DNA from: Glossina fuscipes
Taxonomy: Eukaryota > Arthropoda > Insecta > Diptera > Glossinidae
Assembly (NCBI RefSeq): GCF_014805625.2
Contig: NW_023998457.1
Coordinates: 4,730,846-4,794,845 of the forward strand
DNA: 64,000 nucleotides
Direction of reading: 5' to 3'
Positions 1-10,800 of the stretch are shown here, in pieces (position 1 is the stretch's first letter; each line of letters starts with the position of its first letter). The position numbers and the translations under genes are program-made. A model generated the notes under the pieces. It saw nothing but the letters and a program-made list of their open reading frames with translations. It had not been told where the DNA came from and searched no databases.

Positions 1-310
1 GGATGGCGATTAATACTAACCAGCGCATCCCCTATCCGTAAAGTCAAAAAAAAAAAGAGATTTGTCATGATGTCTGCAACCACTTACCTCCAGGCAGCTA
101 TGACACCGAAATGAACGAGTCTGTGCGATGCGCTGTTCTTTTATAGCCTGAGTCTCACTCGCCTGTCCTCATGCCAACATGCTCTATGTGTTTACATCAG
201 TTTGGGGTAATATGCTAATGGGTATGCTTAGCTTAGGTTGGCTGCCGTCGCAATCTCAGTTACGACTCGCCTGATCCTACTTGTATACAACTTAAAACCA
301 ACTTACAACT
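1..310. other. No gene identified at left edge
   Basis: No coding region is supported here. Read on the minus strand, positions about 84-92 give a good GT splice donor (GGAG/GTAAGT), so the last base pairs of an exon of a minus-strand gene could lie at about 92-150. There is nothing further to confirm it. Confidence 0.3.
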
Positions 311-1330
311 AGCTTATTACTATGTTTGATCAAATAACTACTCGCTAAGCACTCAGGTACCAAAGCGCGTGATTCAATCACCGTTAGGTATGTGAGTGCT
401 TGTGCACTGAGTTTGCATGTACTTTGTGTATAGCTTATTACTATGTTTTGTTCAAGAGTTTACTCACTAAGCACTCAGGCACCAAATCGCGTGATTCGAT
501 CACCGTTAGGTATGTGAGTGCTAGTGCCCTGTGTTTGCATGTGTTTTGTGTTTTTACATGTGTGATCGTGTCTTTGTACAATGTGTGTATGCAGTTTATG
601 CATTCTCGTATGTTCTTACTATTTCTTTCCCTACCTACGTTCAATTTTGCTTGTTTTGTTTACCCTAACGGTGCTACACATTCTGCGCATTTTTACACAT
701 AGCGATTTTTGCTGAAGTTTGTTTTGCATGCATAGATTTCCTACCTAAGTTCTATTATGCTTGTTAAACATTTTGGGATTTTACTTGTAATTATACTTTG
801 AGTTTTATTTAGCCTTTGCGTTCTTGAGATTCTACTAGTATTTGTACTTTGAGTTTTGTTTAACCTTCGAGTTCTTAAACCTTTTGAGATTCTACTTGTG
901 TTCTTAACATATTGATTTCTTGCAACTAAGGTTTTCTTTTATTTGGGTTCTTGACTCCGCTCTTACCTTTTGAAATTTGGATCTGAGCTTTTTTTCTTTT
1001 AATTGAGTTCTTGACTCCGCTAGTGCATTTTGGAATTTGGATCTAAGCTTTTTGGTGCCCTGGGGTTCCTAATCTGTGCTGTGGTGTGCTTCGGTGGTAT
1101 TTTATACTTTTTCTTTTACACTACCCTTGGTGTGTGTTTCTAAGGTTTTAACTTTACAAGGTATAGGTGTGTGATATTATGATTTTATCTTTATGCGGTA
1201 TAGGTGTGTGATATTAAGCATTTATCTGTACAAGGTATAGGTATACTTAGTGTGTGTTTTGTGATTTTATCTTTACAAGGTATCGGTATCGGTATATTAG
1301 TGTGTGACATTATGATTCTACATAGGCATA
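311..1330. repeat. Serial short minisatellites
   Basis: Several unrelated tandem repeats follow one another. A unit of about 122 bp (from 311, again from about 434) contains the shared string GATCACCGTTAGGTATGTGA or its one-base variant. A unit of about 62 bp occurs two or three times at 780-910 (TACTTTGAGTTTT... motif). Another of about 62 bp occurs twice at about 948-1050 (GTTCTTGACTCCGCT). Four or more imperfect copies of a 45-50 bp unit with GGTATAGGTGTGTGATATTA lie at about 1145-1320. The copies are imperfect. An open reading frame that begins at 1204 runs through the last array into the kelch fragment, but there is no reason to think the array is coding. Confidence 0.8.
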
Positions 1331-1471
1331 TTCGCTATGCGTTTTGTACCATACATTTGATGCTGGTGGGGGGCTGCTCATCTTCTAATGAATCCCCGAC
1401 GGACGTGCACGGACAGATCGGACTGGCGGGTTGCCTGCTGGAGATAAATGTCTGGGGCGGACTTGTATTTC

Positions 1472-1497
1472 GTAAGGAAGCAAAAACGCTTCCTTAC
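1472..1497. repeat. Perfect 10-bp hairpin at duplication junction
   Basis: GTAAGGAAGC (1472-1481) and GCTTCCTTAC (1488-1497) form a perfect inverted repeat with a six-base loop, ending exactly where clear homology with the complete kelch gene begins (1498). Confidence 0.85.
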
Positions 1498-2352
1498 AAT
1501 ATCAACGAAATATTTCAGATTTTTCTTGTTGGTGGTTGCGATGCCGCATTCTTTGGGAAACAAAATAGAATGTGCAAAGTATATGATATTTCTAAAAACA
1601 AACTGGTCCCTATCGCAAATATGAATGAGGCGAGACATTTTAATTCTGCAATCTCAATAAACGGTGCCGTTTATTCGGTGGGCGGATATGAGAGTAACCG
1701 AACTGCAGAATGTTATAATCCAGTTACAAAGAGGTGGAATTACATTGCGTCAATGAATTATGGTCGTCATTGTTGTGGGATTTGTACGCACAACGATTTG
1801 ATATATGTTGTTGCTGGATTGATCGCTTCAAGTGTTGAAAACTATAATCCGGCAACTGACAAGTGGCACTTATGTGCAAATATACCCGCAGGAGGCTCTT
1901 CTGGGTACACTCGTTCAGCAGTGGTAGAAAATAACATTTACAGCGTAGTTGATATGCAGTCCGATGGCTTTAATCTATGTTTTCGCCTTGACCCTAGAGA
2001 AGGGCGGTGGGATGATGTGAAAGAAATGGTAGGAGGAAGCAATGATTTTGGACTGGTATCTTATGGTCATTCATTGTTCTATATTGGACATGGTTGCTGC
2101 AAACGTCTCGACGTGCGTATGAATAAATGGGAGTCGATTCCTTCCCCGCAGTTGGGAAGATATGGTTTTTCGGCGGTGATAGCTGCTGATGACATTTATG
2201 TGTTGGGCGGCGAGACATTCTATCGGGCAAGGCAATATGTTACGAGTGTAGACCGCTTTAACATCCGTAAAAATGCGTGGACTGCAATCGAATCAATGGC
2301 AATTAAACATATTGCCGGAGGGGCTGCAGTAGTCAGCGGTTGTTTTGATTAA
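1498..2352 (+). pseudogene. Truncated duplicate of BTB-Kelch gene (kelch domain only)
   Basis: This stretch encodes about 283 residues of kelch propeller, closely matching the kelch part of the complete gene at 13898-16622; homology starts at about 1498 (INEIFQIFLVGG against INEMFHVFLVGG). Conserved kelch features are visible: repeated GG doublets, YSVGGYES, ECYNPVTKRWNYIASM, VDRFNIRKNAW. The BTB and BACK exons are absent upstream, where minisatellite and an unrelated GC-rich 130-bp segment sit instead. The frame is open throughout, with no frameshift, so it is either young, constrained, or a fused chimeric gene using an upstream start (an in-frame ATG exists at 1204). The C-terminus is cut: compared with the complete gene, a 6-base deletion creates TAA at 2350-2352, removing about 12 residues; the lost tail still reads in frame beyond the stop. 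Without BTB it could not recruit Cullin-3 in the usual way. Most likely a 5'-truncated duplicate; expression unknown. Confidence 0.75.
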
Positions 2353-4760
2353 ATGTTAAAAGTTATTCGCGATTCCTATTAATTAACGAATGTTTCTTCA
2401 CTCTTTTAAATATTTCACATATGTTTTAGATCTTAATCTCCCGAGAATGACCTAAAATATTATTATTTTAAGACATATTCGGATTTGCAAGCAATAAATT
2501 GATTTGCATCAGTAAAATGTTTGTTTTTATTCTTAAGAGCGAATAAGTGGAGAAGAGCTATTCCGTCGTAGATTCCCATTGAAGACCGTTTAAGAAATTT
2601 GTGGGTAAAATAGATGACAACGGAGCATGTGTGCTTGACTAACACATTAGTTAAAAATAAAATAGTTACTCCCTATCAAAGTCAGTCCTTTCCGTATTTG
2701 CCTAACGGAAGAGCACGGTGAAGTATCATACGCTCCACTTATTATCGGTCCGATTACCTCGGCCGTGTGTGCAGGAATTTTGAAAAATTTGTTTTGTGCG
2801 GCTAGGGTCATTCTGTCCCCTATGTGTAAATGACGAAATGCTATCTAACGACACTTTTCCACGCAATAGTCCAAATAAGAAATGGAGATGTTTGTGAGTT
2901 TTCTGGGTATGTGAACGTCTTTACTAAATTCTAGGACGTCTGGAACGACTGTTCAGACTTTTATTAGTGGTTAACGTCCACCAAATTGCAGTGAATCATC
3001 AGTAAACCACAAAACAAAAATTGGAGTTAACCGAGTAAGATAGGATAGTACGACAAACTGGTTCTCAAGTCCGTGCGATTGTAGATATGGATACAATTTC
3101 ACACAAATCTTTAACCAGCTAATATCTGCCTACAGGTAAACGGGAGGAATCACGCATTCCAGAATATCTTTGAAGTAATACAAAATAATAATGTGAACAG
3201 ACCAATGGTGCAAATGTGAGAACAGTCTTTCCTGCTCAGTCGGTGATGTGTTAAAATCGACTTAAACTCTTCGAATTGTACAAGCTAGCTTTTTCACTTT
3301 CCAGAGGAACCCCCCAAAAAGTTACGAAACTAAAGATCGTTAGTTAAGTCTATCAAGAAAGCAAAAAAATATAAAAAGACGGGAATCAAAGTTTTTATGA
3401 CGTCGAACTGGATGTCTACTGCATAATTGGAGAAGTAAAGACTATCTAAACCGAGCGTATGTTCGAAGTTATTATGTAATCCAAACAGTATTCAGTCTTC
3501 AGGATTCATACTTTTTTCATTCCTTCAACTCTCACTTATGTATGTTGACATTTGTGAATAGCTAGCATGGTGTACCAATACCTTTGGGCTTAATACTTTT
3601 TAGAAGGCCGCTACACGTAGCTTGTTTATTAATCTCTTTCCAAGAATAATGAAAGCAGCGATCGGTATAATGGAACAAATTTTTAATTTCATAATCAGGT
3701 GTTAACCTCTAAATAATAATTAAGCCATACTTTTAAGTGCAAATCGTGGCCATATAGTTGTAGTAATTTGTAAGAGCAGAGTTTTACTTGGCATCCTGTA
3801 CATATGTATTAAGAGCGGCCAACAAATTTCTTTAATTAAATGTTTGATAACAGAGCACGAACACTTGAGTGAACCAAGCATTGAAATGGTGAGCTGTCCC
3901 TGAAAAATTGTTAATAATTGTGCCTCAACCAAATGAACTTGCACTCGCATGGCAGATATTGATCTAAAATCGATCTTCAGCAGAGCCTCTAAAATAAGGT
4001 CTCTGATGTGGGATGATGGATACCACCCTTGAACATAGTTCCAGCAAGTATGGACTAATTTTTGATACATATCCTTGCACATCACTCATAAGGGAATTTA
4101 TTCACGCGTTGTGTCTCGCACACCTACGAATCCATGAACATGTCGAAAGCATTATTTTGAAGAACGAATAATTGTTCTATTGCACCAGATGTACTCTTAA
4201 GACAATTTCCAGACATTTGATTACAATTGTTGTAAACGTTGTGAAGAATACTTTCACTTGGCCTCTAACACAGCATATCGGATGGAGATTAAATTTCGAT
4301 GCAATCTCAATTCTACGGATCGACTACGGATCGTATCTCCTTTTAAACAGTCTCTCTCAGAAAATCGAATTAATTTCGCAGTTATGTAAGCTTATGACGG
4401 ACGCCATTAATCCATTCTGCAACTATTTACGAGCGAGGACCTAAAGTATGCACGAGAAGTTCATGACTTAAAGGTTTTGTTTGTAAAAGTTTTGAGGTTT
4501 AATTATTAAACATTTTTTTCCTGGTTCAAAGTGTGCCGCGGACCAGTTGCATTTTTTGGGGTTCTTTCGAATCTTTTATATCTTTCAAGAGCCTTTGTTG
4601 TCGACATGTTCGCGTTCGGACGTAGACCAGCGCATATGCCTGGAAAGCAGCGTACGATCGTTAAAGGTTATTATACCATAAATAACAAAAAATATTTTAC
4701 AATTTTTCTCTTGTACCTCAGCTCGGCTGAAATCGGCCAAAAAGTCTCAATCTGCTTACA
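2353..4760. repeat. Duplicated kelch 3' flank, copy A
   Basis: The DNA after the truncated kelch copy matches the 3' flank of the complete gene. 2353-4110 corresponds to about 16623-18070, and 4172-4760 corresponds to about 19571-20110 (for example GATTACAATTGTTGTAAACG against GATTACAATCGGTTTAAAAG, and CTCGGCTGAAAT in both). Parts also match 38838-41275. A polyadenylation hexamer AATAAA at 2493-2498 is kept in all three copies. The open frames at 3720-4085 (minus) and 4172-4444 (plus) are not kept in the other copies and are not called as genes. Confidence 0.8.
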
Positions 4761-6500
4761 CTAATTTCGGGGGTCTTTGGAAATCTTATCTGCTTTTCCT
4801 TTAAATAATTTCCTAGTAATTTTATCACCATATGAAAATAGATTATACTTATAGCGTTACTTTGTCGGGCGAGATGTCCGTTTTTGTCCTTGATGATTCT
4901 CCTGATTAAGAGAGTTAATGATTCGAAAGCTTGTTCGACCCTCTAGAAGCTGTTAGTTGATAACACCAAATCAATGTAGAAGCAATTACAAAGTATTTAC
5001 CCTACTTAGGCTTTGAATAATGTTCACAATCTAACTCTCCTTTAGGTTCAATTGTCGACGTGGTACTTAGAAGATGAATATTACGCCCCTAAGTACAAGA
5101 GAAGAATTGTAGTCTCTTTCAAGGTGGATTTCGGCAACTTCTACATTTCTGATTGCAATAAAATTAATAATGCCGTCATACCTTTGTAGCGATTCGAGCC
5201 GAATCATGTGCCGGTGTCCAACCGGTACCTACCATCTAAAGGCTAGTGCTTTAAGACTTTAGTCTTACAATTTATTTCTCTGGCTAATTTAATTGTAATA
5301 ATATATTAAGATTAAATATTATTTGAAGATCAAATTGCCAGTATCTCTGTCCGAGCATTTTCCCTCGCGCCCATTTTCCATATCAGATAGTCCAGCTCAA
5401 CAAATCGAATTGATTTTGTACATATATAAAAATATAATGAGTACTAATAAGAAAACCTTCTCATATTCAATTAGTTTTGTCTTTGCTTTCATCAAGGTGC
5501 ATCATCTACTTGACGTTGGGACCGTGCAAAAGTGAATATCAAGGCTTGAGAAAAAATTAACTTCTCATATTTCTGATGCAACTTCAACCAAAACGCTTCG
5601 TTTGATGAAATAAGGTTGAGATGACTAGGATCTACCCGTAGTAGCGGCCACGAACAATATATATGCTATAGATCGCTATGCTCTAGAAAATAAATTATGA
5701 TCAATATGTTATACAATCGGTAATGCCATAAAAATTGTCCGTGAGTTCATCAAAGAATAGACATAATCTTCATCGAAATTAAAGGAAGCGGAATTGAATG
5801 CTTTTATCATCAATTTATCGCTCCGTGACTGAATATTTAGACTTTCAAACGAACTGTTGAGGCTTTATTCCAACGTTTCAGGCAGGACATATCAGCTCAT
5901 CCACGTTACAACTGATGCTCCTATCAAAAATCACATTTTGATTACCAATCACTAGCGTATTCGCATGAGCATGCGCGCCATAGTATTTATGACCCAAGCG
6001 CAGAAAAATATACATCGATGTAAAGGCCATGCAAAACGCTTGCTCAGACATTCTTAGGCAAATCTTTGCATTTCTATTTTATTTACATAGGTATATTTAT
6101 GTAGATATAAGTAGAGTTCGAGAACTACTGTACTGAACTTGTGTATTCTACGATAACCGGTCCTAAAAAAATTCAGTACATTGATTAAAAAGCTTTCTAA
6201 TAAATGGCAGTTAAACGCTTTGTAAAATATTTGACAAACTGTCACAACTAGTCAGTCATAAAGAAATTAATTTTCTTATCCAGTCTCGAAATGATTTCGG
6301 TAAACTCGCGTCAAACACACATGCGAATATTCGCTCAACGATCTAAAAGAGCAACCAGTTATTATAGTAAACACACTGGTGCCTTATAGCGAAAACGTAA
6401 CTACAAAATTGGTTCAACGCGCGAGTGTAGAAGAAATTAGTACTGAGTACCCATACAGAACCGGTAAGTTAAGTTTAATGCCCATAAGTAGAACATTACA
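4761..6500. other. No gene seen; AT-rich with SINE tail fragment
   Basis: I see no supported coding exon. At about 5190-5312 there is a 3' fragment related to the tRNA-derived SINE: a B-box-like GATTCGAGCCG followed, after a different middle part, by the shared tail GCTAGTGCTTTAAGACTTTA and an A/T-rich end. It may represent a second SINE subfamily with the same tail. Confidence 0.6.
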
Positions 6501-6501
6501 T

Positions 6502-6836
6502 TATACCCTACACCACCTGTTGTAACAGATCAAGAAGGACTTGCAGCTTTTATTGTATAGTGTGCGATCCAGAATCGCGTACTGAATCGTTTTAAGTGTG
6601 TCTGTCCACCAGTGCGCCTTGTTTTTCCGTGTTAAATCGAATCGTTTGAGATATTTTGATGAGATTTGGTACAATAAGATGGCCCAAGGATGAACGCTAT
6701 TGAAAATGGTTCGGATCGGATCTATTTCTCATCCCACTTTGCATATATATCGCGCTATTTTAAACAGTCGTTATATGAACAACTGTAGGGTTATTTAGGG
6801 TATGTAATGGTGGCCCAGTGCCGCCTGTACTTTTCA
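6502..6836 (+). mobile_element. HINE-like dispersed element, partial
   Basis: It starts with the family's left end (ATACCCTACACCAC), has a diverged GTCTGTCC core, and contains the characteristic inner block (GAAAATGGTTCGGATCGG). It ends near the GGTATGTAATGGTGGCC right-end signature, so it is an internally deleted copy. Confidence 0.75.
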
Positions 6837-7718
6837 TCCTTATTCAATAATAATTAAAAGATTGCGCATCAAAGACTGGTTAGCCATACATCCTATATAG
6901 CAGTGGTGGTTTTTACGTACAAATTGTCTAAAAAAATTTCCGTACATGCCCCTTTTGGCATGCCTACCTTGGGTTAGCCACCATTGTTATACAGCATAGG
7001 TAATATGTACTTCATTCATGTAACTTTAGATATGGAAAAATTCAGAGCCAAGTTGTTTTATGCTCAAGATTGTCGTTTTTAGAAATACCTCTGTTAGTGT
7101 ATGATAGAGGTTAGATATCAACAAGTGATATATTAAGCGGCACCATCCCAACAAAATTTTCTTGGACGCAGGCGATCGGATTACTTGGGAAAAACTTCAA
7201 TATTTCAAAGCAAAAATTTCTTTCAGCTAATGATTTTCTTTGCAAATACCAAAAAAAATTCATAGGGTCGATTAAGCCATAACAAGTTTTGTTTGCAAAA
7301 ATTTACGGTAATAGCCTCCTCTGATACTGATATTCTATCAAAACTTTATTTTGGACATTTGCCATAGCATTCGCTATTAAGTACCGAAATGCGGGTTTCT
7401 TCAAAATCAGAACGTCATCGATATAAAGGTTTTGGATATTTGAAAAACGCAGTTCCAACATTTACCCTTTTTTTTTGGAGCCAAATTTTATAATATAATG
7501 AAAGTGCATCTTTTCCGTACTGCACTCCCAGTATTAAACTTGAATATAAATAAATATAGATTCATTTTGAGTTGTGAGTGTTTACAAAAGTCTCACATAA
7601 TGATACGACGAAAAGAGAGATCAGTCAAAGAAAGAACTTACCCACTTTCTGCGCATAACTAATTTCAAATAAATGGAAATGTAATTTTTACATTCAGACT
7701 TGATTTACATATCATGCT

Positions 7719-7888
7719 ATCCGCCTGCGTGGTCGCGTAGGCAAGAGTCTCGACTAGCGACTCAATGATCCTGGGTTCAAATCCCAGTAGAGTTTTTAAT
7801 AAAGCCGAAAGCCTTAGATGCTAGTGCTTTAAGTGCTCTAGTCTTAGAATTTATTCTCTGGCTAAATTATTAATAATAATAATAACAA
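7719..7888 (+). mobile_element. tRNA-derived SINE, full length (copy 1)
   Basis: The element has RNA polymerase III internal promoter boxes typical of a Leu/Ser-type tRNA head: an A box at 7730-7741 (TGGTCGCGTAGG, slightly degraded) and a good B box at 7774-7784 (GGTTCAAATCC). A non-tRNA body of about 80 bases follows (AAGCCGAAAGCCTTAGATGC), ending in a (TAA)n tail. It is flanked by a perfect 10-bp direct repeat ATATCATGCT at 7709-7718 and 7889-7898, as expected for target-primed insertion. It is not a functional tRNA gene, since the acceptor stem and anticodon arm are not preserved. Confidence 0.9.
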
Positions 7889-7898
7889 ATATCATGCT

Positions 7899-10800
7899 TC
7901 TGCAAAAGTAAAAGGTAAATGTACCTCTTCAGATCGGTATTCGGATATGCAATTCTGCATTAACTTTCATTCCGAGATGAATAATAGGTTTTCATTTACT
8001 GTAGGAATTCGTAAACAGTCTGATATTTCGATGAAACTTTTCTTTAGTTGTTGTGATATAATAAGTAAATATTCTCGCTCTTCTTTTATATAAATATGGA
8101 ATATTTACGAGTAATTTTACTATTGTAAGGTGTACTTGACATTGCCTCTTAAGCAGATCTCAAATAAAAGCCGATTTTGCAATTCGTCAAACTGCCTCTA
8201 TAAACATCTCTGTCTCTTAAAGTCTTCTTCAAAAGGAATACAAAATGTTTTAAATCGTGTCGTGTGCCGTTTGTAATCTTTTCCGCGATTCTTCAATTAA
8301 TAAAAAAAGAAAGTTAAAGTAAGTAGAGCTTAATCAGCTAATCAAGGGCTTTGTGTACTTTTGCAAATATTGCTTTAAACTTTGGTTCATACATTAATCA
8401 GAGATTCATTCATTTTTCGGTTATTATTCGAAGAAGAGGAAAAAATAACAATAAACTCCAACTGCGGTCGTAGAACAGAATACAAATTTTTGGTGCTATT
8501 AGTTGAAGATGTGAATGATAAATTGTACAATCGTCGCTTATAAGTGTTTTTTCTTCTTTTGCAATCAGTAACGAACTTTTATATAAGAATTCCTTACTAC
8601 GACTACGTGTTTATTTACTTACACCTTTCTTTCAAAAGCTGTTTGTGGTAGGATTAGCATAAGCCGTCTGCGAGATATTGAAACATTGTTCGAAGAACTC
8701 TCATGAACATTACCCGGAAATGAATAAAGACAACAACAATTTTGCTGCACACTGATTGTGCCGGGCTCTCTTGCTTTCCGCCTCTTTAGATGGAAAATTT
8801 CAAAGAGAGATAATTCGCGAAATTACATATGAATGCGTGAGTATGTGAGTTGTGAGTATACGAGTCAAGCTTTTTCCATTCTTGCTTTCGATTACAAACA
8901 AGGAGTCAATGTGTTTGCATACACTCTCAATGCTTTACACATACGAGTGCGGTTATATGATCGCACAGCATGTTTACATACTCGCTCGTGTTTCACTGGC
9001 ATTTGATATCGTCTGTCGTGCGACGTCGTACGAAGAAAGTTAAGGCTGAGAGCGCTAAAACTATCTTGCATCTTGCTTCCGTCCTTAGAGAAAACCCTTA
9101 AATGTTTTTTATCGTTAAATTCGCTGCAATGTAAAATGCACTTTATGTACACGTTTCCCTTTTTGAAGCAGCGACGCTTTTTATGGTATGTATTGATAAG
9201 TGAGTTCTTTCTAATTTTATCTTGTTTCGAATGCACTTGCTTATGAATTCGATATGCACAGCCATTGACATAAAAATATACCGCATGTCTACACGACAGT
9301 ATAATAAAAATTTCTTAACTATATAATCAAAACATTTTATTATTGGTTGAAAACATTGCTTAACATAGACTCATAAAGAAAATTCCGTGTTACCATTTTT
9401 CTCTCTTTTTCGAATTATATGTAGTTTGTCGCAAATATGGAACAACAAAATACATTCTTATTGTCGGTGTAACACACTACAGTTTTGGTTGTTTTTTGCA
9501 CTTAATTGGATAAAACAGAGGAGTGCTGTACATGCCTGAGAAAGTCGAAATTACAGGTAGTTTAGATCAGCCAGGAGTAAGTCCGACTGAAGCAAGTACT
9601 GCAGTTGTTGGCGATCTATGATCGAGTGATCCATTTGATAATTTCAGGTGATCCACTTTAGTTCCGAGCATAAAGTATCATATATAAAAATAAATTATAA
9701 TATAACATAACATAACGTGAAACAAGGATTTGAAATTTATACTAAGCAAGAACAGAGACAGGTTAGGTAATGAATATTCAGATGCTTGTATTCGTCTTAA
9801 AAAGAGTCTTGAAGAGAGTTCATTCAACTATGTTTGTAATTATTTTCTTAGTAAAATATATTATTTACTAGAAGGCCGTTTTGGTATGAAAATACTTTGA
9901 ATCAACTGTCTCTTCAACGCTCACATTTTGGTTGACTTCCACCTGTGGCCAAAACAGGTTGTCAACCCCTGCACTACTTATATTGAAAAACCAAGAAAAA
10001 TCAAGCGAAATCTATTTAAGCCATCTGAAGAAATTACGATCGAAGTGAAGTAGGAAATTGTCTGAGCGTATGGAAGGCGCTCCTAACTGATGCGCAAATT
10101 TTTGATAGTCAAGAAGGAAGAAAGACTTTCTTTCGAAAGTGCGTATTTCAATTTTTTTATAAATCCCTTTTTATTTATTTTCATGATGCAGTGCTGATGA
10201 AGCTATTTATCTGTTCCTGGCTGTATATGATTGAAAAGAAAAATTCTGCTAATAACACCGTAGTATGTCGCTTTTAAAATAACTTGTATTAGAAGAATTC
10301 AATTCATTCATTATACAACTTTTTATCGGATAATAGTCAACGGCGTTCCAGAATATTTTACAAACCTTGAATTAAGCAATTAATCCAGTGACAAATAAAT
10401 TAATTTGTTTATCTAATATCGAAAGTGAATTTAAATAACTGCCTCTCGCCATTACTATTTGCGAATATTCACTACACGAAAATAAAAGTGCAAATAAACC
10501 ATCACATCGAGAACGTAAGTAGAGAAATTTCGCAATATTCACCCAGAAAGGTTTGTTAACAATAAATATTGATATGCGATCAGTTAGATTTTTTTACTTT
10601 TCTTTGAATCTATACAGATTCACAATTTTCATTCGAATCGAGTGCATCTAAGGGGCACGAAATAACAAGAAAAGATTTCGAGTCGAGCTATCGCATGCTT
10701 CTCAAACTTGGAGCCTTTTCTTCATCTTATTCTGTTTATTGTTTTAATATTCAATACGTTAAGCAGTCAAATACTTTAATGTGACGAATCAATGGGATCG

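Noticed and set aside
3720..4085. 121-aa minus-strand frame in kelch flank copy A
   Set aside because: Not preserved in the homologous parts of copies B and C, so it is not under coding constraint.
7716..7790. Possible functional tRNA gene
   Set aside because: Only pol III boxes are kept; there is no closing acceptor stem, and target-site duplications plus a (TAA)n tail show it is a SINE.
8852..9236. Overlapping frames of 63 aa (plus) and 114 aa (minus)
   Set aside because: They overlap on opposite strands, the composition is AT-driven, and no domain or splice context supports either.
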